NCBI GenBank assembly: GCA_036852015.1
Contig: JAANDG010000086.1
Span: 186,001 to 250,000, forward strand
Direction: 5' to 3'
DNA: 64,000 bases
Origin: Pelodera strongyloides
Lineage: Eukaryota > Nematoda > Chromadorea > Rhabditida > Rhabditidae
The notes under the pieces were generated by a model. That model ran no database searches. It was given only the letters and a program-made list of their open reading frames with translations, and was not told the DNA's origin. How positions within the stretch are numbered: position 1 is the first letter of the stretch; the number at the start of each line of letters is the position of its first letter. Below, one piece after another: positions 48,207 to 60,200 of this stretch. The translations under genes were made by a program, and so were the position numbers.

Positions 48207-51200
48207 CTAACTTCCTTCATCGAGATTCCAAACTCGAAGGGTTCGATCCAAACTAACACTCACTAATAATTTCTTCCAAGTAACCTGAAATAAGAAGAAC
48301 AATATATTTTGTTAGTTGAATAATTTCATGTTGTTGAAAGAAGTTCTTCTGTAGAAAGAGGTGGGTTTGAGAATCATAGTGAACGCAAACGCAGCATAAC
48401 TGCATAACATTTTCACAAATCAAATCCGCCCACACTTCAAAAAACAATTTGTGTTCAATTAATAAGTAACCAGACGGCTATCGCCGCCTGAGGGCCTGAG
48501 GCGACTACTCAGGCGATCCTACTAAAATGGTCACACTGCATACAGCATACTTATATGAAACGTCTGAAACGTATCTTCCAAGTTTATGTAATAAAATCGT
48601 TTGCGCTTATTTTGAAGAGTTGCGAAAAGGGACTACTTATATTAAAGCGAAATGCTAGCCCCTTTGGAAAATTTGCATATGATAAGCAAATCCTATGTAT
48701 CCTATGCTAATTTTGTACGATCGTCCACGGCAATTGCACAAAATTAGCATAGGATACATGGAATTTGCTTATCATATGCAAATTTTCTAAAGGGGCTAGC
48801 ATTTCGCTTTAAAAGCCTGAAACGTAGAATTCCGTTTCGCTTACACAACAAAAAATAAACTCTTCTCCTTTATAATAAGAATAAGATGTTGTACCTGTTG
48901 GGGTAAATGTGCCACTCCCGTCACACTTTCCTCGTGCCCTTTGAGATCTTTTAACAATTTTCGTTGTCGTACGTCCCAAATCTAAAAAGAAACAGTGTTA
49001 TGAAATAAGTGCGTTGAACCATGGCTCATGGGGCCCGAAAGTTGGAAGTCGCGGCTGGTCGCTTATGTGGCCATGAGTTCGCCACAAGTTCGCCACATGT
49101 GCGCTCACCTGAAGTGAACGAGGATTCAAAAAACGGTAATAAACTAGAAAATCCTACCGAAACCAAACATCCGTCCCCATTGAAGCCATTGCTCGACGTG
49201 ACTACTGTATTCCCGTCAGGAGCGAAATCACAGTGCGTTAGAATGTGCATCCGCCGCGGTAGTTGGGCTATACAGTCCAAAGTACGCGTGTCCCATAATC
49301 TGAAATGTTCACGGTCGGGTCGAGTAAAACGGCGGGCTGCTTTTGAATGTTTAGAATAAACAGGCCATCCATTGAACATAGCGAGCGAAATTTTTGAATA
49401 ACGAAACTTTACGAAACACATATCTCAAGTAAAAGAGAGAAAAAAGGCGACTGGTATATCATAGATATGTACGATTTCCTTGGGTTTAGTTAGAAGCAAA
49501 CTGTATTTTTGGTTTAGACTCTCTAAAAGTCTAGAAGAACGGGGCCATTTCATAAGAGAAACTGGGTCTAATATGATAGCGAAGCTGACAATCGAAAGGG
49601 CAGTCGCAATTTTTTAAAATAGATTTTTAGATAGTTTTTAGCGCTCCTTCAAAGAAATCTGCCCACCACATTCTGTAAGAAGTTGTGAGTCTGCAGACTA
49701 CAGCACGACTTTTATCACTATGGCTTGTTCTGAGGCCATATTCACCACTCCGATTCCCTCGGGGAAATAGTCCCTGGGGACAGAAAATATCATTCTTATG
49801 TGTGACACGCGGAGAAAAAGACGGGGAATTCCCCATGCCATGGGGAACTGATTGGTGAATATGGACTCTGGTTTCTAGCTGATAATTCCAAATTTCTAGT
49901 AAATTTATCAAAATCGACTTACTTTAGCTCTTTATCCTCGGATGACTGTGCAATTAGACTATAGGGAGAGAAATAGGAGATGTGAGTGACCTGAACAAAG
50001 GAATTATTAGCCAAAAATAATAGATAATAATTATAATTTAATAATACTTTGTTTTCTGAATTTGCTGCATGAAACAGCTCGCATTACATTGCTCTTTTGA
50101 GTGTAATGCATACTTATGTAATAGATTACTGATTATGATTGAGGTAACTCCGCACTTAGCTCCATAGATTTTTGTATAATATGTTCCTTTATTTATTAGG
50201 TTCGCTTTGTTCATATTTGTGCTACTGTTGCTTTACTCGACAAAACTGTACGTTGCATATATTTTTCTCATAAATTGTATGTGTATGTAATAAATTTCTT
50301 GATTAATTAGGACAGGATTAACTGGTCCAATTCTTGGGACAAATATATTTGATATTGTGATATTTTTGTAGTTATTTAAATAATCTGTATCTATTCACCC
50401 TATTGAAACAAAAGATAGCAGCAGAAAGAGATAATTATCTATTGTATTTTAATGGGCTTAGGAGCAAAACGAAAAAAATTAAACAATATGAACATGAGTT
50501 TAAGTGAGGATGTAATCTGTATGGGGTTCCAAGTATGCCAAAAGTATCCTACTTTGGAACTACACGGGAATATATATATATTTTTTTTTTCATTTTTTCA
50601 CCTTGAATATGCAGGTTCCGTTTGCAAAAATACGGTGGTATTTACAAAATCACGCAGGTTTTTTGAAAACCCCATAAATTATAATAAGCCTCACCAAATT
50701 TCGATTCATTGTCTCGGTGCGTAAAGAAGACCGTGGCCGTTGTAGGTCCCATAATTTGATAGAACCATCACGGGAGCCGGAGATAAAGTGAGTATCTGAG
50801 TGAGGGGGAATATTAAAAGCTATACTAGGGTATACTTGTTTAAAGCGAAATACCGGCCGGTTTTTTGAAACGCATAGAGTACACCAGCATTCTTATGCAT
50901 CATATGCAAATGATCATAAATTAGAATAACAAATCGAGTTAAATTCGATCAAATATGTAAGAATTCAGATGTCCACGATGTGCTTCAACAACCGGCCGGT
51001 ATTTCGCTTTAAGAAATGACAAGCCTAGTTGTTCGAATGATATTTTATACACTACGACAAATCTGGCTTATTGAAAGGCCACGCCACAAAAATTTGAAAA
51101 AAAAAAAAGAAAAAAAAGATCCTGCATGCAGCTTGACTGCTTGACCATGTAAGGTTAGCAACGTTTTTGTCTACGAATTATTACTAGAGTGATGCCTTAT

Positions 51201-52826
51201 AGTCAACATTTCCATGAAAGAAATCAATGAAATCAATTAAGCAATAAATCAATAAATCAATAAATCAATGAATCAATAAATCAATAAATCGATAAATAAA
51301 ATGCTTACTATCGATCATGGCGAGCCCCATGATTGGTAGCGAATGTCCGTGAAAAGTCTCGGCTTCGTGTTGATTAAACTGCCATAATTTGACCGTACAA
51401 TCACGAGACCCAGATAAGACGTAGTGTTTACCGCCGGCGTTTTTGTAAACGACCTATAAATTGTTGAATTTCTTTATATCACGAAAAGACGAGCAATCAT
51501 GGCAGAAACGACTGAAGAGCATTTACCAATGCTGTGAAACATACCACATACCATACCCGTACAACCCGACAATTACGGCCGATGTTTGAATTTTATTTTG
51601 GGAAGCTGTATTCCACATATGTTGAATGTGAGTATATTTAAACGTGAAAATCGCGCATCGCGCAGTAATTTGCATACACTACATGAGAATACAGCGTCCG
51701 GCATTTGTTTCACAACTGTTAACCCGCTTGAAAAAACATAATAATAGTAAAAAATAACTGTTTGCCTAACTACCTTAGTTACTTCTTTTTCATGTCCCTT
51801 CCACCAGAAATTACTCGCACCAACGTCCAAATTAATCAGTGACATATTCTGAAATTAATGATTAATATAACATTTAAATGAGAATGCCTGTAACTATCCG
51901 AAAAGGGAAACACGTGCGAAACCTCCTAGCCTAAGAGCTCGAGCAATTTGGCTTCTGGACTGCGTCCTCTACTCTGCTCAGGAACAAATCATAAGCGTAT
52001 TTAAAGCGGTATGAACTGCAACATATATACTGGACGCTGCAATCCGATGTAGCGTATCCCAATGATTGCGCGATACTGCGTTTTTTTTATCGAATTATAT
52101 TCATTTACATGCGCCACATGGGAAGGCAGTTGTCCAAAATATGCTTCAAAAACCTGCCGTTATATCGCTTTAAATTTTATTCACACTGGAATAAATCGCA
52201 AGAGATTTAATTCTCAAAAAAACTCATTACCGGCTATCGTCCGCTATCATTTTGAGACCACCAAAATAATTACAAAAATCTACCGTATCCTTGCTGCCGG
52301 TAATTATCATGCCGGGTCGTACGGTACTTAGTGCGCCGATCGATTCTTTATGAGGAGAATGCTTGCTTTTCGATGATTTTTCCGTACCGCTCATTGTACG
52401 CTGCATCGGACTAGAATCGAAATTAATCAGGAGCGAGAATATCAACAATACTGAATTTAAAGCTGTATAACACCCGGTTTGATACGCACATTGGACTTTG
52501 TAAATCCATCCCATGTAGCGCATGCCAATTCTGCGCGATGTTTTAGCCTTATTATATTCACTAGTATTAGTATACCACATGTGGGAATGCAGTTTTCACA
52601 TACGTTTCAATTCTAAGAGCAGACGTTATATCGCTTTAATCTTATATATATGAGTTGAGTTAAATCTAAAGTCTATAAATCGTAAATAAGGTTAAGTTAT
52701 ACATAGCTAAAAATAACAATACCTTCTCGGAGCAGATCGTATGATTTCCACCGGATCATCTGTTGATAAAGCCGTGTAATCCGACTGGGATTTTGGTAGA
52801 TAACTACCGTACTGTACATTTCCCAT
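48207..52826 (-). CDS. wdr-31: WDR31 orthologue, WD-repeat ciliary trafficking protein
   Basis: In C. elegans and vertebrates WDR31 acts with ELMOD proteins and RP2 to control ciliary entry and exit of IFT and BBSome complexes. Exons, 5' to 3' on the minus strand: 52826-52723, 52410-52284, 51848-51774, 51453-51309, 50795-50695, 49990-49923, 49299-49164, 48981-48895, 48284-48207; 306 residues and TAG. WD-repeat cores are visible one after another: GMIITGSKDT; HYVLSGSRDCTVKLWQF; HFISGSRDGSIKLWDLQ; LIAQSSEDKELKLWDTR; VVTSSNGFNGDGCLIWDVRQ; LLVSVSLDRTLRVWNLD. The segment SSNGFNGDGCLIWDVRQ is a hallmark of WDR31 (human SNGFGGEGCEATLWDLRQ). The start MGNVQYGS follows a TTTTCAG acceptor directly. Met-Gly fits N-myristoylation, and human WDR31 has a similar internal MGKQQSK start. 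Five of its eight introns contain a TIR element. Confidence 0.93.
48642..48812. mobile_element. Palindromic TTAA MITE in WDR31 intron 8
   Basis: TTAAAGCGAAATGCTAGCCC is mirrored by GGGCTAGCATTTCGCTTTAA. The whole 171 bp is a near-perfect palindrome around the short centre ATCGTCCACGGCAAT. Nearly identical to 59034-59204. Ends with TTAA at each side, the target typical of piggyBac-like insertion. Confidence 0.9.
49736..49864. mobile_element. MITE with TIR CCATATTCACCA, copy 2
   Basis: CCATATTCACCA at the left is mirrored by TGGTGAATATGG at the right, with inner arms ATTCCC(T)CGGGGAA / TTCCCCATG. It lies in WDR31 intron 6 and is related at its ends to 26503-26611. Confidence 0.7.
50840..51012. 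mobile_element. TTAA MITE in WDR31 intron 4
   Basis: TTAAAGCGAAATACCGGCCG is mirrored by CGGCCGGTATTTCGCTTTAA. The interior is unlike the other copies, but the ends belong to the same AAAGCGAAAT/TTAA family; the partial copy at 36307-36366 shares the CCGGCCGG arm. Confidence 0.85.
51232..51300. repeat. Tandem repeat of AATAAATC units
   Basis: Eight to nine imperfect 8-bp units (AATCAATA/AATCGATA) just inside WDR31 intron 4, next to the donor of the exon ending at 51309. Confidence 0.85.
52001..52173. mobile_element. TTAA MITE in WDR31 intron 2
   Basis: Left end TTAAAGCGGTATGAACTGC; right end TGCCGTTATATCGCTTTAA. The ends are diverged members of the same family, and TTAA is kept at both sides. 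The element is related in sequence to 52457-52639 (both carry CCCATGTAGCG-like and GCGCGAT blocks). Confidence 0.75.
52457..52639. mobile_element. TTAA MITE in WDR31 intron 1
   Basis: Left end TTAAAGCTGTATAACACCC; right end GACGTTATATCGCTTTAA. Shares internal blocks with the element at 52001-52173, so the two are sister copies. Confidence 0.75.
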
Positions 52827-53358
52827 CTGAAAAGGATTATTTAAAAAAGTAGATAAAATTAAAATACATATTACCGTACACGGTGTCAAAGTTTTGTTAT
52901 CTGAAAAAAACCAAAATCAAGGAGTAAGAAATTGTAAATACATCAACAACGAGCTTTTTACAGTGTAGAACTTGCAGATTTAGAAGTAGAAGCAGTGGGA
53001 CAAAAGTCGGGTTGTTTCTGTGCAACAAGAGACGGTTTTTCAAATGTGAAAACCACGTCCAATAATATCCATAAACTCCGGAGTTTAATAATTTATTTAA
53101 TAAATAAAACTGATTGAGTAATTTTTTTCCATAATCCTGCCCCTTTAGGTACGATTCGTTGATAAAAATCTCTGTGCTAACAATACGATTTTTCTTCTAA
53201 ATATCTCTTTCGAATAGTATGAAGTATGAAGCTTCCTCTTGACCGCGTCCTCATAGATAAACTAAGTCAATTATGTAAGTAGATTTTTGCTGGGTGGCCC
53301 ACATCGTATGTCGTCTGGGTATTGAATTAAGCTACTAATGATCAATAGAATATCGTAG

Positions 53359-53371
53359 GAGACAGAGAAAG

Positions 53372-53403
<32 letters not shown>

Positions 53404-53457
53404 GGTGGGAGAGATAGAGAGATAGAGAGAGAAAGAGAGAGAGTGAGAAAGATAGAG
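53359..53457. repeat. GA-rich simple repeat
   Basis: Interrupted GAGA/GAAAGA/GATAGA repeat of about 100 bp. Confidence 0.85.
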
Positions 53458-53569
53458 GCCGAAGCATTGCTGAAGGGCCCTGCGTAGTCTCAAGGATTTT
53501 ATTTGACGCCCCGTTTCGGCGGCCCAAAAAGACAAAAATAACGTGTAACTCATTGAAAATTTACATCAC

Positions 53570-53608
53570 GTCCAGTGCATGGGGGAATGGATACGGCTGC
53601 TTCTGGGC
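53570..53608 (-). CDS. Possible upstream exon of WDR31
   Basis: CCTAG acceptor, 39 bp open in frame (AQKQPYPFPHALD), then a GTGATG donor. It is phase 0 at both ends and would join in frame to the exon ending at 54558 and to the WDR31 exon at 52826. That would give an N-terminally extended isoform. The evidence is phase and splice sites only. Confidence 0.25.
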
Positions 53609-54224
53609 CTAGGACTAGAACTTTTGAAAAAAAAAACTTTATTTAATGTTTTGTAAATTTGTTGTAAGTCAATAAAATAGTAAAATATTAGTAAACCGTA
53701 AATACTCACGCTTACGGATTAGGGTACAGTTACTATGTAGAAGAAACGTTCAAAATGCCACAAAAAGGCTGGCTAGACTAAAATAAAAAATAAAAACATC
53801 AAAACAATGATGAGTGTCTCAGAAAACAAATGCAAATGAGACCCTGAATTGGGTTATAAGATAGCACATATAAACCCGAATTTTTATGGCAAAGATAATT
53901 GGACAAGGCAATTAGATGTCATATTGGTACACAAAATTAGCATATAATTTGAAATTAGCCTTTATATGTATATTCAAAATTACCTCGTGGATGACTAGCA
54001 AATTTTGTATGGACCGGGTTGAAAATCAATATGAATACAATGAATCCCATAATAATAAGAATGTAAATAAAAAGAGGAAAATTTGTCTCACGGTTAGTGT
54101 TGGAAATCATACAAGCAGTTTATCATGAGCATCTGGTATTTCCCCTTAAATTTAAAATGAAATGTGTCTATATAATCTTGTCAAGTAAGTATTGTTTTGC
54201 AGTATCACCGGCGTATGCCGGCGC

Positions 54225-54345
54225 CCGCTTATAATGAAATGTCCCACGTTTCGAGGGCAAATATACCCGGGCGGGCCCGGTGTGCGTAGGGCAATTTAAT
54301 TGCCCTCTAGCGGGACCGGCGCCGCCCCACCTTTGCCGGCCCGGC
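54225..54345. repeat. GC-rich block with nested inverted repeats
   Basis: Short palindromic pieces (GCCCGGGC-like runs, GGGCAATTTAATTGCCC, GCCGGCGCC) in otherwise AT-rich DNA. The island of GC suggests an inserted foldback element. Confidence 0.45.
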
Positions 54346-54557
54346 ATATGTGTCACTTGAGTGGGCCATGACCCGTGACTAGTCTCGTGAATACTAGGAT
54401 CTAGGACCTAGTTAGTGCACGTTTGACTGGACACAGATGTATCTATGCAATGGTGTAATGTATAATGTATATTATGCAACGCGTCAAGTCAGCTGTAAGG
54501 CATAAATCCGGATTTCAATGAATAAAACACGCACAAATAGCCAGTGGAGGAGATAAC

Positions 54558-54680
54558 CGATGACTTTTTGAAATTTCGCACTTCATCAGTAATTTCATTT
54601 TCAAGGTTGTCGCGTGCCAGATCCGAACTCGGGTTGCTTTGTCTTCGATTCTGATTTGGTACAAATTCAGTTGTACCCAT
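54558..54680 (-). CDS. Possible alternative first coding exon (MGTTEF...)
   Basis: ATG at 54680-54678 opens 41 codons rich in Asn/Ser/Glu (MGTTEFVPNQNRRQSN), ending phase 0 at a GTTATC donor. Like the WDR31 start it begins Met-Gly. It could be the alternative 5' exon of WDR31 or a piece of an unrelated gene; no homology is recognised. Confidence 0.3.
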
Positions 54681-55201
54681 TTGCACCCATAACTGATACT
54701 CGATGTTCCAGGAAGCTAAAAATCTCGAGTATCATTTTTTTCCACTACTGCAAATTGTTATTCAAGCGTTTGCACTCTCACTAACAAATTGTGTAATTGC
54801 GTAACGAACATAATTTAAAATTTAACGAACATAAAACGGTAAAACAACTGCACTTCGGAATTTCAGTCCCAAGTTCTTTGACATTTTTTGTTGACGGTAT
54901 TGAAGAATACTATTTTGTCCAAACGATTGGCTACAAAAACAAGTACATGAGTCATGAGATAAATAGTAGATAATTACAGAGATAATTTTCTTGTAAGCAA
55001 TTGAGAGAAAGTGTATTTCGTTCCCAAAAACATCCAAAAACAAGTATTTGTATTGAACGAAAATCATGTGATCTAGATGTACACGTACTCGTCTCATGAG
55101 AATCAAATTCGTCTTATATAGTTGTTTTTCTAAACTTATTTCTAAATATAAATATTCAAAAAAAAATAAGAGGAAAGAGGCACCTGGGCCGCTGTTAACT
55201 T

Positions 55202-55390
55202 GATGCCTTTGGGGCATACTGCACCGTCCGTGCGTAACTATGGCAACTTTCCCGATAGAATGCCATTTTTAATGGCCCAGAGGAACATGATGCTGACTTA
55301 CTTGGATGATATTAAGAAAGAGAATATCCAGAAAATAGAAATGATTAAACATCTAATTTACAAATTTACTGTCAGAAAAGATGGATGATT
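55202..55390 (+). CDS. Small ORF, possible 62-residue protein
   Basis: ATG at 55202 to TGA. The product looks protein-like: a Pro/Gly-containing start, then an amphipathic helix (NMMLTYLDDIKKENIQKIEM) and a basic end. The DNA just upstream is purine-rich with no acceptor, so the ATG would be the true start. There is no recognised family and no paired intron; it may be chance. Confidence 0.25.
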
Positions 55391-55626
55391 CTGCCAACAC
55401 AAAGACCAAATCACTATAATGTGAAAATTAGTTAGAAAATGAGAGCTACAAGAATGACAAATTCCCGAAGACGTCGAGAAATTTGTCGTCTGTAACTTGT
55501 CACCTTTGCTCAGGACCTCTGCGGAACATGTCATAAGCAAACCTTGTATTTGAACCCCCTTGAATGAAGGTGTACGCTCCTGAAGCGAATTTTTTTTTGA
55601 ATTTTGCAAAAATTACAAAGAAGTCC

Positions 55627-55775
55627 GTGGCCGTATGAACGAACACCAGGAGCCCGCCCGATTGGGAGAATTTTTCTCTAAGCTTCTCTGGTTCGCGTGA
55701 TCCCTGTCTTTCTCTAATCTCCCACTGGGAGGCTGGGAGAATACTCCCAGCGTTCATGCATACGAATACGACCAC
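55627..55775. mobile_element. MITE with TIR GTGGCCGTATGAACGAACA, copy 3
   Basis: GTGGCCGTATGAACGAACACC at the left, GCGTTCATGCATACGAATACGACCAC at the right, with internal CTCCCACTGGGAGGCTGGGAG. Same family as 15288-15420 and 41341-41474, in a different orientation of the CCCAGTGGGAGG core. Confidence 0.75.
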
Positions 55776-57223
55776 TGAAGTTAAAATGCGCCAATTGTGC
55801 GCCAACATTGAAAACAGACTCCTTGCACACCAGCTGCCCACCAATTTCCTGTCGTATATCCTACAAAGAGAAATGGATGAGCACGACGTAATTTCCTCAC
55901 CATTCGAAGTGTTCAAAAGAGTTGAAGCTTTATGATGTGAGTCATGAAAGTGCTTTAGGTGATTAATTATTAATGTTAAATGATTTTCCATTGATAATTT
56001 GTTGGACTATGCTCGCCGCGATGCCTTCCAGTTCGGAGTTGAATCATCTTATCATACTGATGTTACCGACAAATCGATACCCACACTACACTGCGTTTTT
56101 TTTTGAAGCTTTGAGTTTTTTTTTGAAAGAACCGGTACTTCAGTTTTAAACTTCGATATATAATGCATTCAATGAATTTTTTGTTTTCGTGCTTCACTTA
56201 GTAGCACTCGCTAAGAAAATTTTTGTTTTGGAAGATTATTGTTAGGCGCAAATAGGTAAATATCGGCGTCCTTGCTATGATTGATTGAGGCTTTATGTGG
56301 CTCAGCGTCGTGGTTCATTTGAATTAAAGTAAAGAATGTTATGTAGTATTGTCAGGTAATGAGTAGTTTGATTCAAGTAAACAACTTTTGTTTTTGTAAT
56401 AAAAAAATCGAAGAAGAGAAACGGATGTACATAAAGGGAGTAACGAACAAAGACAAAAAATCGGTGGGCCGCTTTCTCGCCAGCCGCGCGCCACATGTGA
56501 GCGAGCAAAATGTTCCCGTTTTTTTCCTCGCCGGCGAAAGCCTAAACTTTTATGGTACTTTTTCTGATACCACTGATTATTTTCTGATACCACTGATTAT
56601 TTCCCCAAATTTTATCATTGGATTTCTACAAATATTAATATTTTGATTAGTTTCAAACAAAAAAAAAATCAACAAGAAGTCCAAAATCCTTTATTGATTA
56701 TTCCTTTTCACTGATATTTTTTCATTGATATGTTTAACGCTGTGAAAGACTTGAAAATTGAAAATAAATATCATTGAAATAAATTATAAATAAACGCACT
56801 CAAATAATGTTTTGGAACATTAACGAGACGTTCTGTACCACTATAAATAAAGCCCTGGTCCTACATAAAATAATAATAAATAAACATCCTATCACACAAC
56901 GAGTCACTCGGGAGCTAAATTTTAAAGGGAACAGTCCCTCCTCGGTTATTTTGCTGAGAGACCTAAGTAAGGGTGGTTATAATTAATAATGGCGCTGCTA
57001 ATTATTTGTCAAACTTGTGGTATTTAACTGACGCAAAGTATTTGTAAATTTGCCTCACAAAGAAATCAACAACAATGAACGAATGAACTGTGAAATGCTC
57101 ATTATGTTCAGTGCACAATCAAAGCATAACACTTTTCACTCAGAATAATAACTAATAACTACTATATTCTCTGCATATGCGTTCTTTAGACTAGAAACTA
57201 CAGACTACAAGCTACAAAAAAAA

Positions 57224-60200
57224 TTAAAACTTCATTCGCGGTAGCACGAATGCCGGCCGCCTTCTGGGCGAATATTTCTTATTTTTGGATTTTGGTTTTG
57301 GAGGCGGAGCCTTGAATTGGATGGTTTTTAGGCGGAGAAGTCGGCCGCCTGGACGGTATTCTGCAGTGTTGATGTGCGATTGGAGATGGTAGGAGATCCG
57401 GCCCTGAATACAGTACCTTATTATCTTTTATTGAGTACTGTACATAGATACACTTTTTACAGCATGCCAGGTTAAATCTCAGTACGTTGAAAGATCGAGT
57501 AAACAGTGTAAAGCGCTATGGACTTTAAAAAAATCTAACGAGCTTGCTTTATGTATTTCATTTTAAAAATATAACCATTCAGTCAATAACAATGAGAAAT
57601 TATGCATCATGCTTCGACGTTGACGCCGCCGATGAAGTATATCGTCCGGAACTCGTCGCCTAACGCTCTGGACGACTCAGGAACAAGTCACGAGCATTGA
57701 AACAATACATTGAACCATTACATATTTTCGAATTTTCTCACGTACCCTTGTTGGGCACGAGATCCAATTCAAGCATTTAAATATGATTTAAGAGAGTTGT
57801 TGCGCACTTCTTGTTTTTGAATAATTTGTTGCGCTTCTCTGGATTTTAGGAATTCCGATGCAATTCACATCCTACCTGCTTTCTTCCGCGGAAAGTAATT
57901 CTCCAAAAATCGAATAGAAAATAGGATTTTGCAAAAAGCAAAATCCAAAGAATAAAAAGTGTACACAATAATTAGTCTATATTTTTCTGCTTTCACAGAT
58001 GTTCACAGCTAAAAATTAGGGATTAGACAATATGTTATTCGTATTTTACCTTTTGCTTTATGAGTTTTCAGCCACACGAATTTTCTATTCGCTAAGCTAA
58101 ACTTACTTTACTTTAGAAAAAAGCGACAATAAAGTTATACGGCATACAAGTTTTAAAAAGAATAAAGCTGTGAAAAACCTACTGAGGATGTGCCAACAGT
58201 ATTCATAACGTCCGAAATTTCTCGCAATGGTGTAGAACTGAATGAATTATTATTTATGAAAATTAGAAAAATAGCCTAACCGTCAATGTATGAATAACCA
58301 TGTATATGGTTTACATATAATAACTGTATGCCATAACGAGGGTATAGTCGCCATTTGTGTTGGAGAAAAAAATGGAACGCCGATCATCGCGTTACCACAA
58401 ACGCAAGGTTCAAAGGGTTGCGCGACCACATTAGATTTAGACTTTGGCAACAATGATTACCTTGTGCTCTGCTCTGCTGCCGACTGCTGTGATGGCCTTC
58501 TTTGACCTCCACAGGAGGAGCAAGGCTTGGCGTCACTTTGATAGAGTTCGTAGTCTAATTGACTATCCGTTTCGGTTTCGCCTGCCACCCTGAAGATTTG
58601 CAATTCAGAAACTCGTTTACCATAGCATAGCCTCATTGAAATGATCAAGGATAGATGTTTTATCTGAGGAAAATATTCCCTCCACCTCTGTCTATGTTCT
58701 CAATAGCTGATTGAACATCGTTCCATACACTTGTATCATTCTATTTGATTGAGTGCGTATGTGTGAATAGGGCGTGCAACTGTCTATATACATATTACAC
58801 GTAAAAATAAGTATTCTGCTAATTGTATATGAACTGAAGAAGAACTTACACATCATCGCTGGATATCAAGTTGTACTTCTTTCCACGTTGGTACATACCC
58901 AGCTTCATTGCTTCTGGCGAAGTACACTCTTTTCTAAAAGGTTATTAGATATTGGATATTATTAGAAAAGGTTATTAGATATCCGCTCCCCTTGTTAGGT
59001 AATTGCTGAGAGCATAGTACTACAAAAGCTAGTTTAAAGCGAAATGCTAGCCCCTTTGGAAAATTTGCATATGATAAGCAAATCCTATGTATCCTATGCT
59101 AATTTTGTACGATCGTCCACGGCAATCGTACAAAATTAGCATAGGATACATAGGATTTGCTTATCATATGCAAATTTTCCAAAGAAGCTAGCATTTCGCT
59201 TTAACAAGCTAGTAGACAAAAATCTATTATTTTAATTAGCAATTACCTGAGCATCAGATCCAGAGCAGTGACAATGTCTTGAATAGTCTTTTGACGTATC
59301 ACTTTTCTGCTCAGTGAATCCATGTCACTAACGTCAGCAACTTCATAATCGGGCCGCTCCAGTAGTTCCATTACGTAGCTGGCTAGTTTTTGAAACTGCA
59401 ATTAGAAAGCATCTATAAATTGAAAGATAACGAGAGAGAGAGAGGGAGTTAGAGAGAGGGTAGAAGAGTAGAGGAAAAAAAGAGAGAGAGAGAGAGAAGA
59501 GCACAAAGAAAATAGGATGAACTCAGTTTCTCAAAATCCAACCTCTCCTTCGGCGATAGCGATTTGCGCCCGCAGATCTTTCTTCGCATTCTCCTCGAAC
59601 AAATATTGAGGTCTGAAAATGATATTTTCTCTAAACAATAGTGGAAAAAAGGAATTTATGGGGTTTCAGTTTACGTCTCTTTCCGTTTACGTCGAATGTC
59701 TTTACGATAACTCAGCTTACGGTTAATTTCGAACGTTCGAATGTCGAATGTATCGAATTCGGTTTACGTCGAATGTATGTAGTTCCGTTTATATTTGAAT
59801 ACTGTGTTTCTGTGCTTACCCATTTTCGTCAACCAAGTTTTTTTTTGTACTTACAAACTTTGATAACTTACAAATCAGGATTCCAACTGTCCAGCCGCTC
59901 TTCCAAGTTTTCTTTAATATTGTGAAGTTCGGTCATTTGTTGCTCTAACATATTTAGGTCCATTTGTAGATCGTCTGAAAATGTTCTCGTTTACTTTTGA
60001 TTTCAGTCTCATAGTGATAAACTATGTTACCGAATTGGAGCAACTAACTAATAACAACATTTGAGAATATATTTCAGTGTATTAAAATATGTTTGCCATT
60101 GGGACTTTCATAATTAGAGATTAGCGTTTTTATGTGGCTCTGTGTTACAAATTGCCACATTCTCTTCTGGATGATGAAATAGTACCACATACTCGTAAAA

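Larger units (their letters stand above)
52827..57223. other. Region with no firm gene between two minus-strand genes
   Basis: It should contain the WDR31 promoter and the 3' flank of the gene at 57224-64000. Seen: a GA-rich tract (53359-53457), two possible upstream WDR31 exons (53570-53608 and 54558-54680), a GC-rich inverted block (54225-54345), a small + strand ORF (55202-55390) and a MITE (55627-55775). Short exon-like pieces on the minus strand around 55500-55900 could not be joined in one frame. Confidence 0.5.

Noticed and set aside
55500..55991. 163-codon minus-strand ORF
   Set aside because: It runs through a MITE (55627-55775). The plausible pieces on either side use different frames and could not be joined into one gene.
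57300..57403. Tau/MAP-type microtubule-binding repeat in the last exon
   Set aside because: Only one weak match around NTAEYRPGG with wrong spacing between Asn and PGG and no further repeats, so not used for naming.
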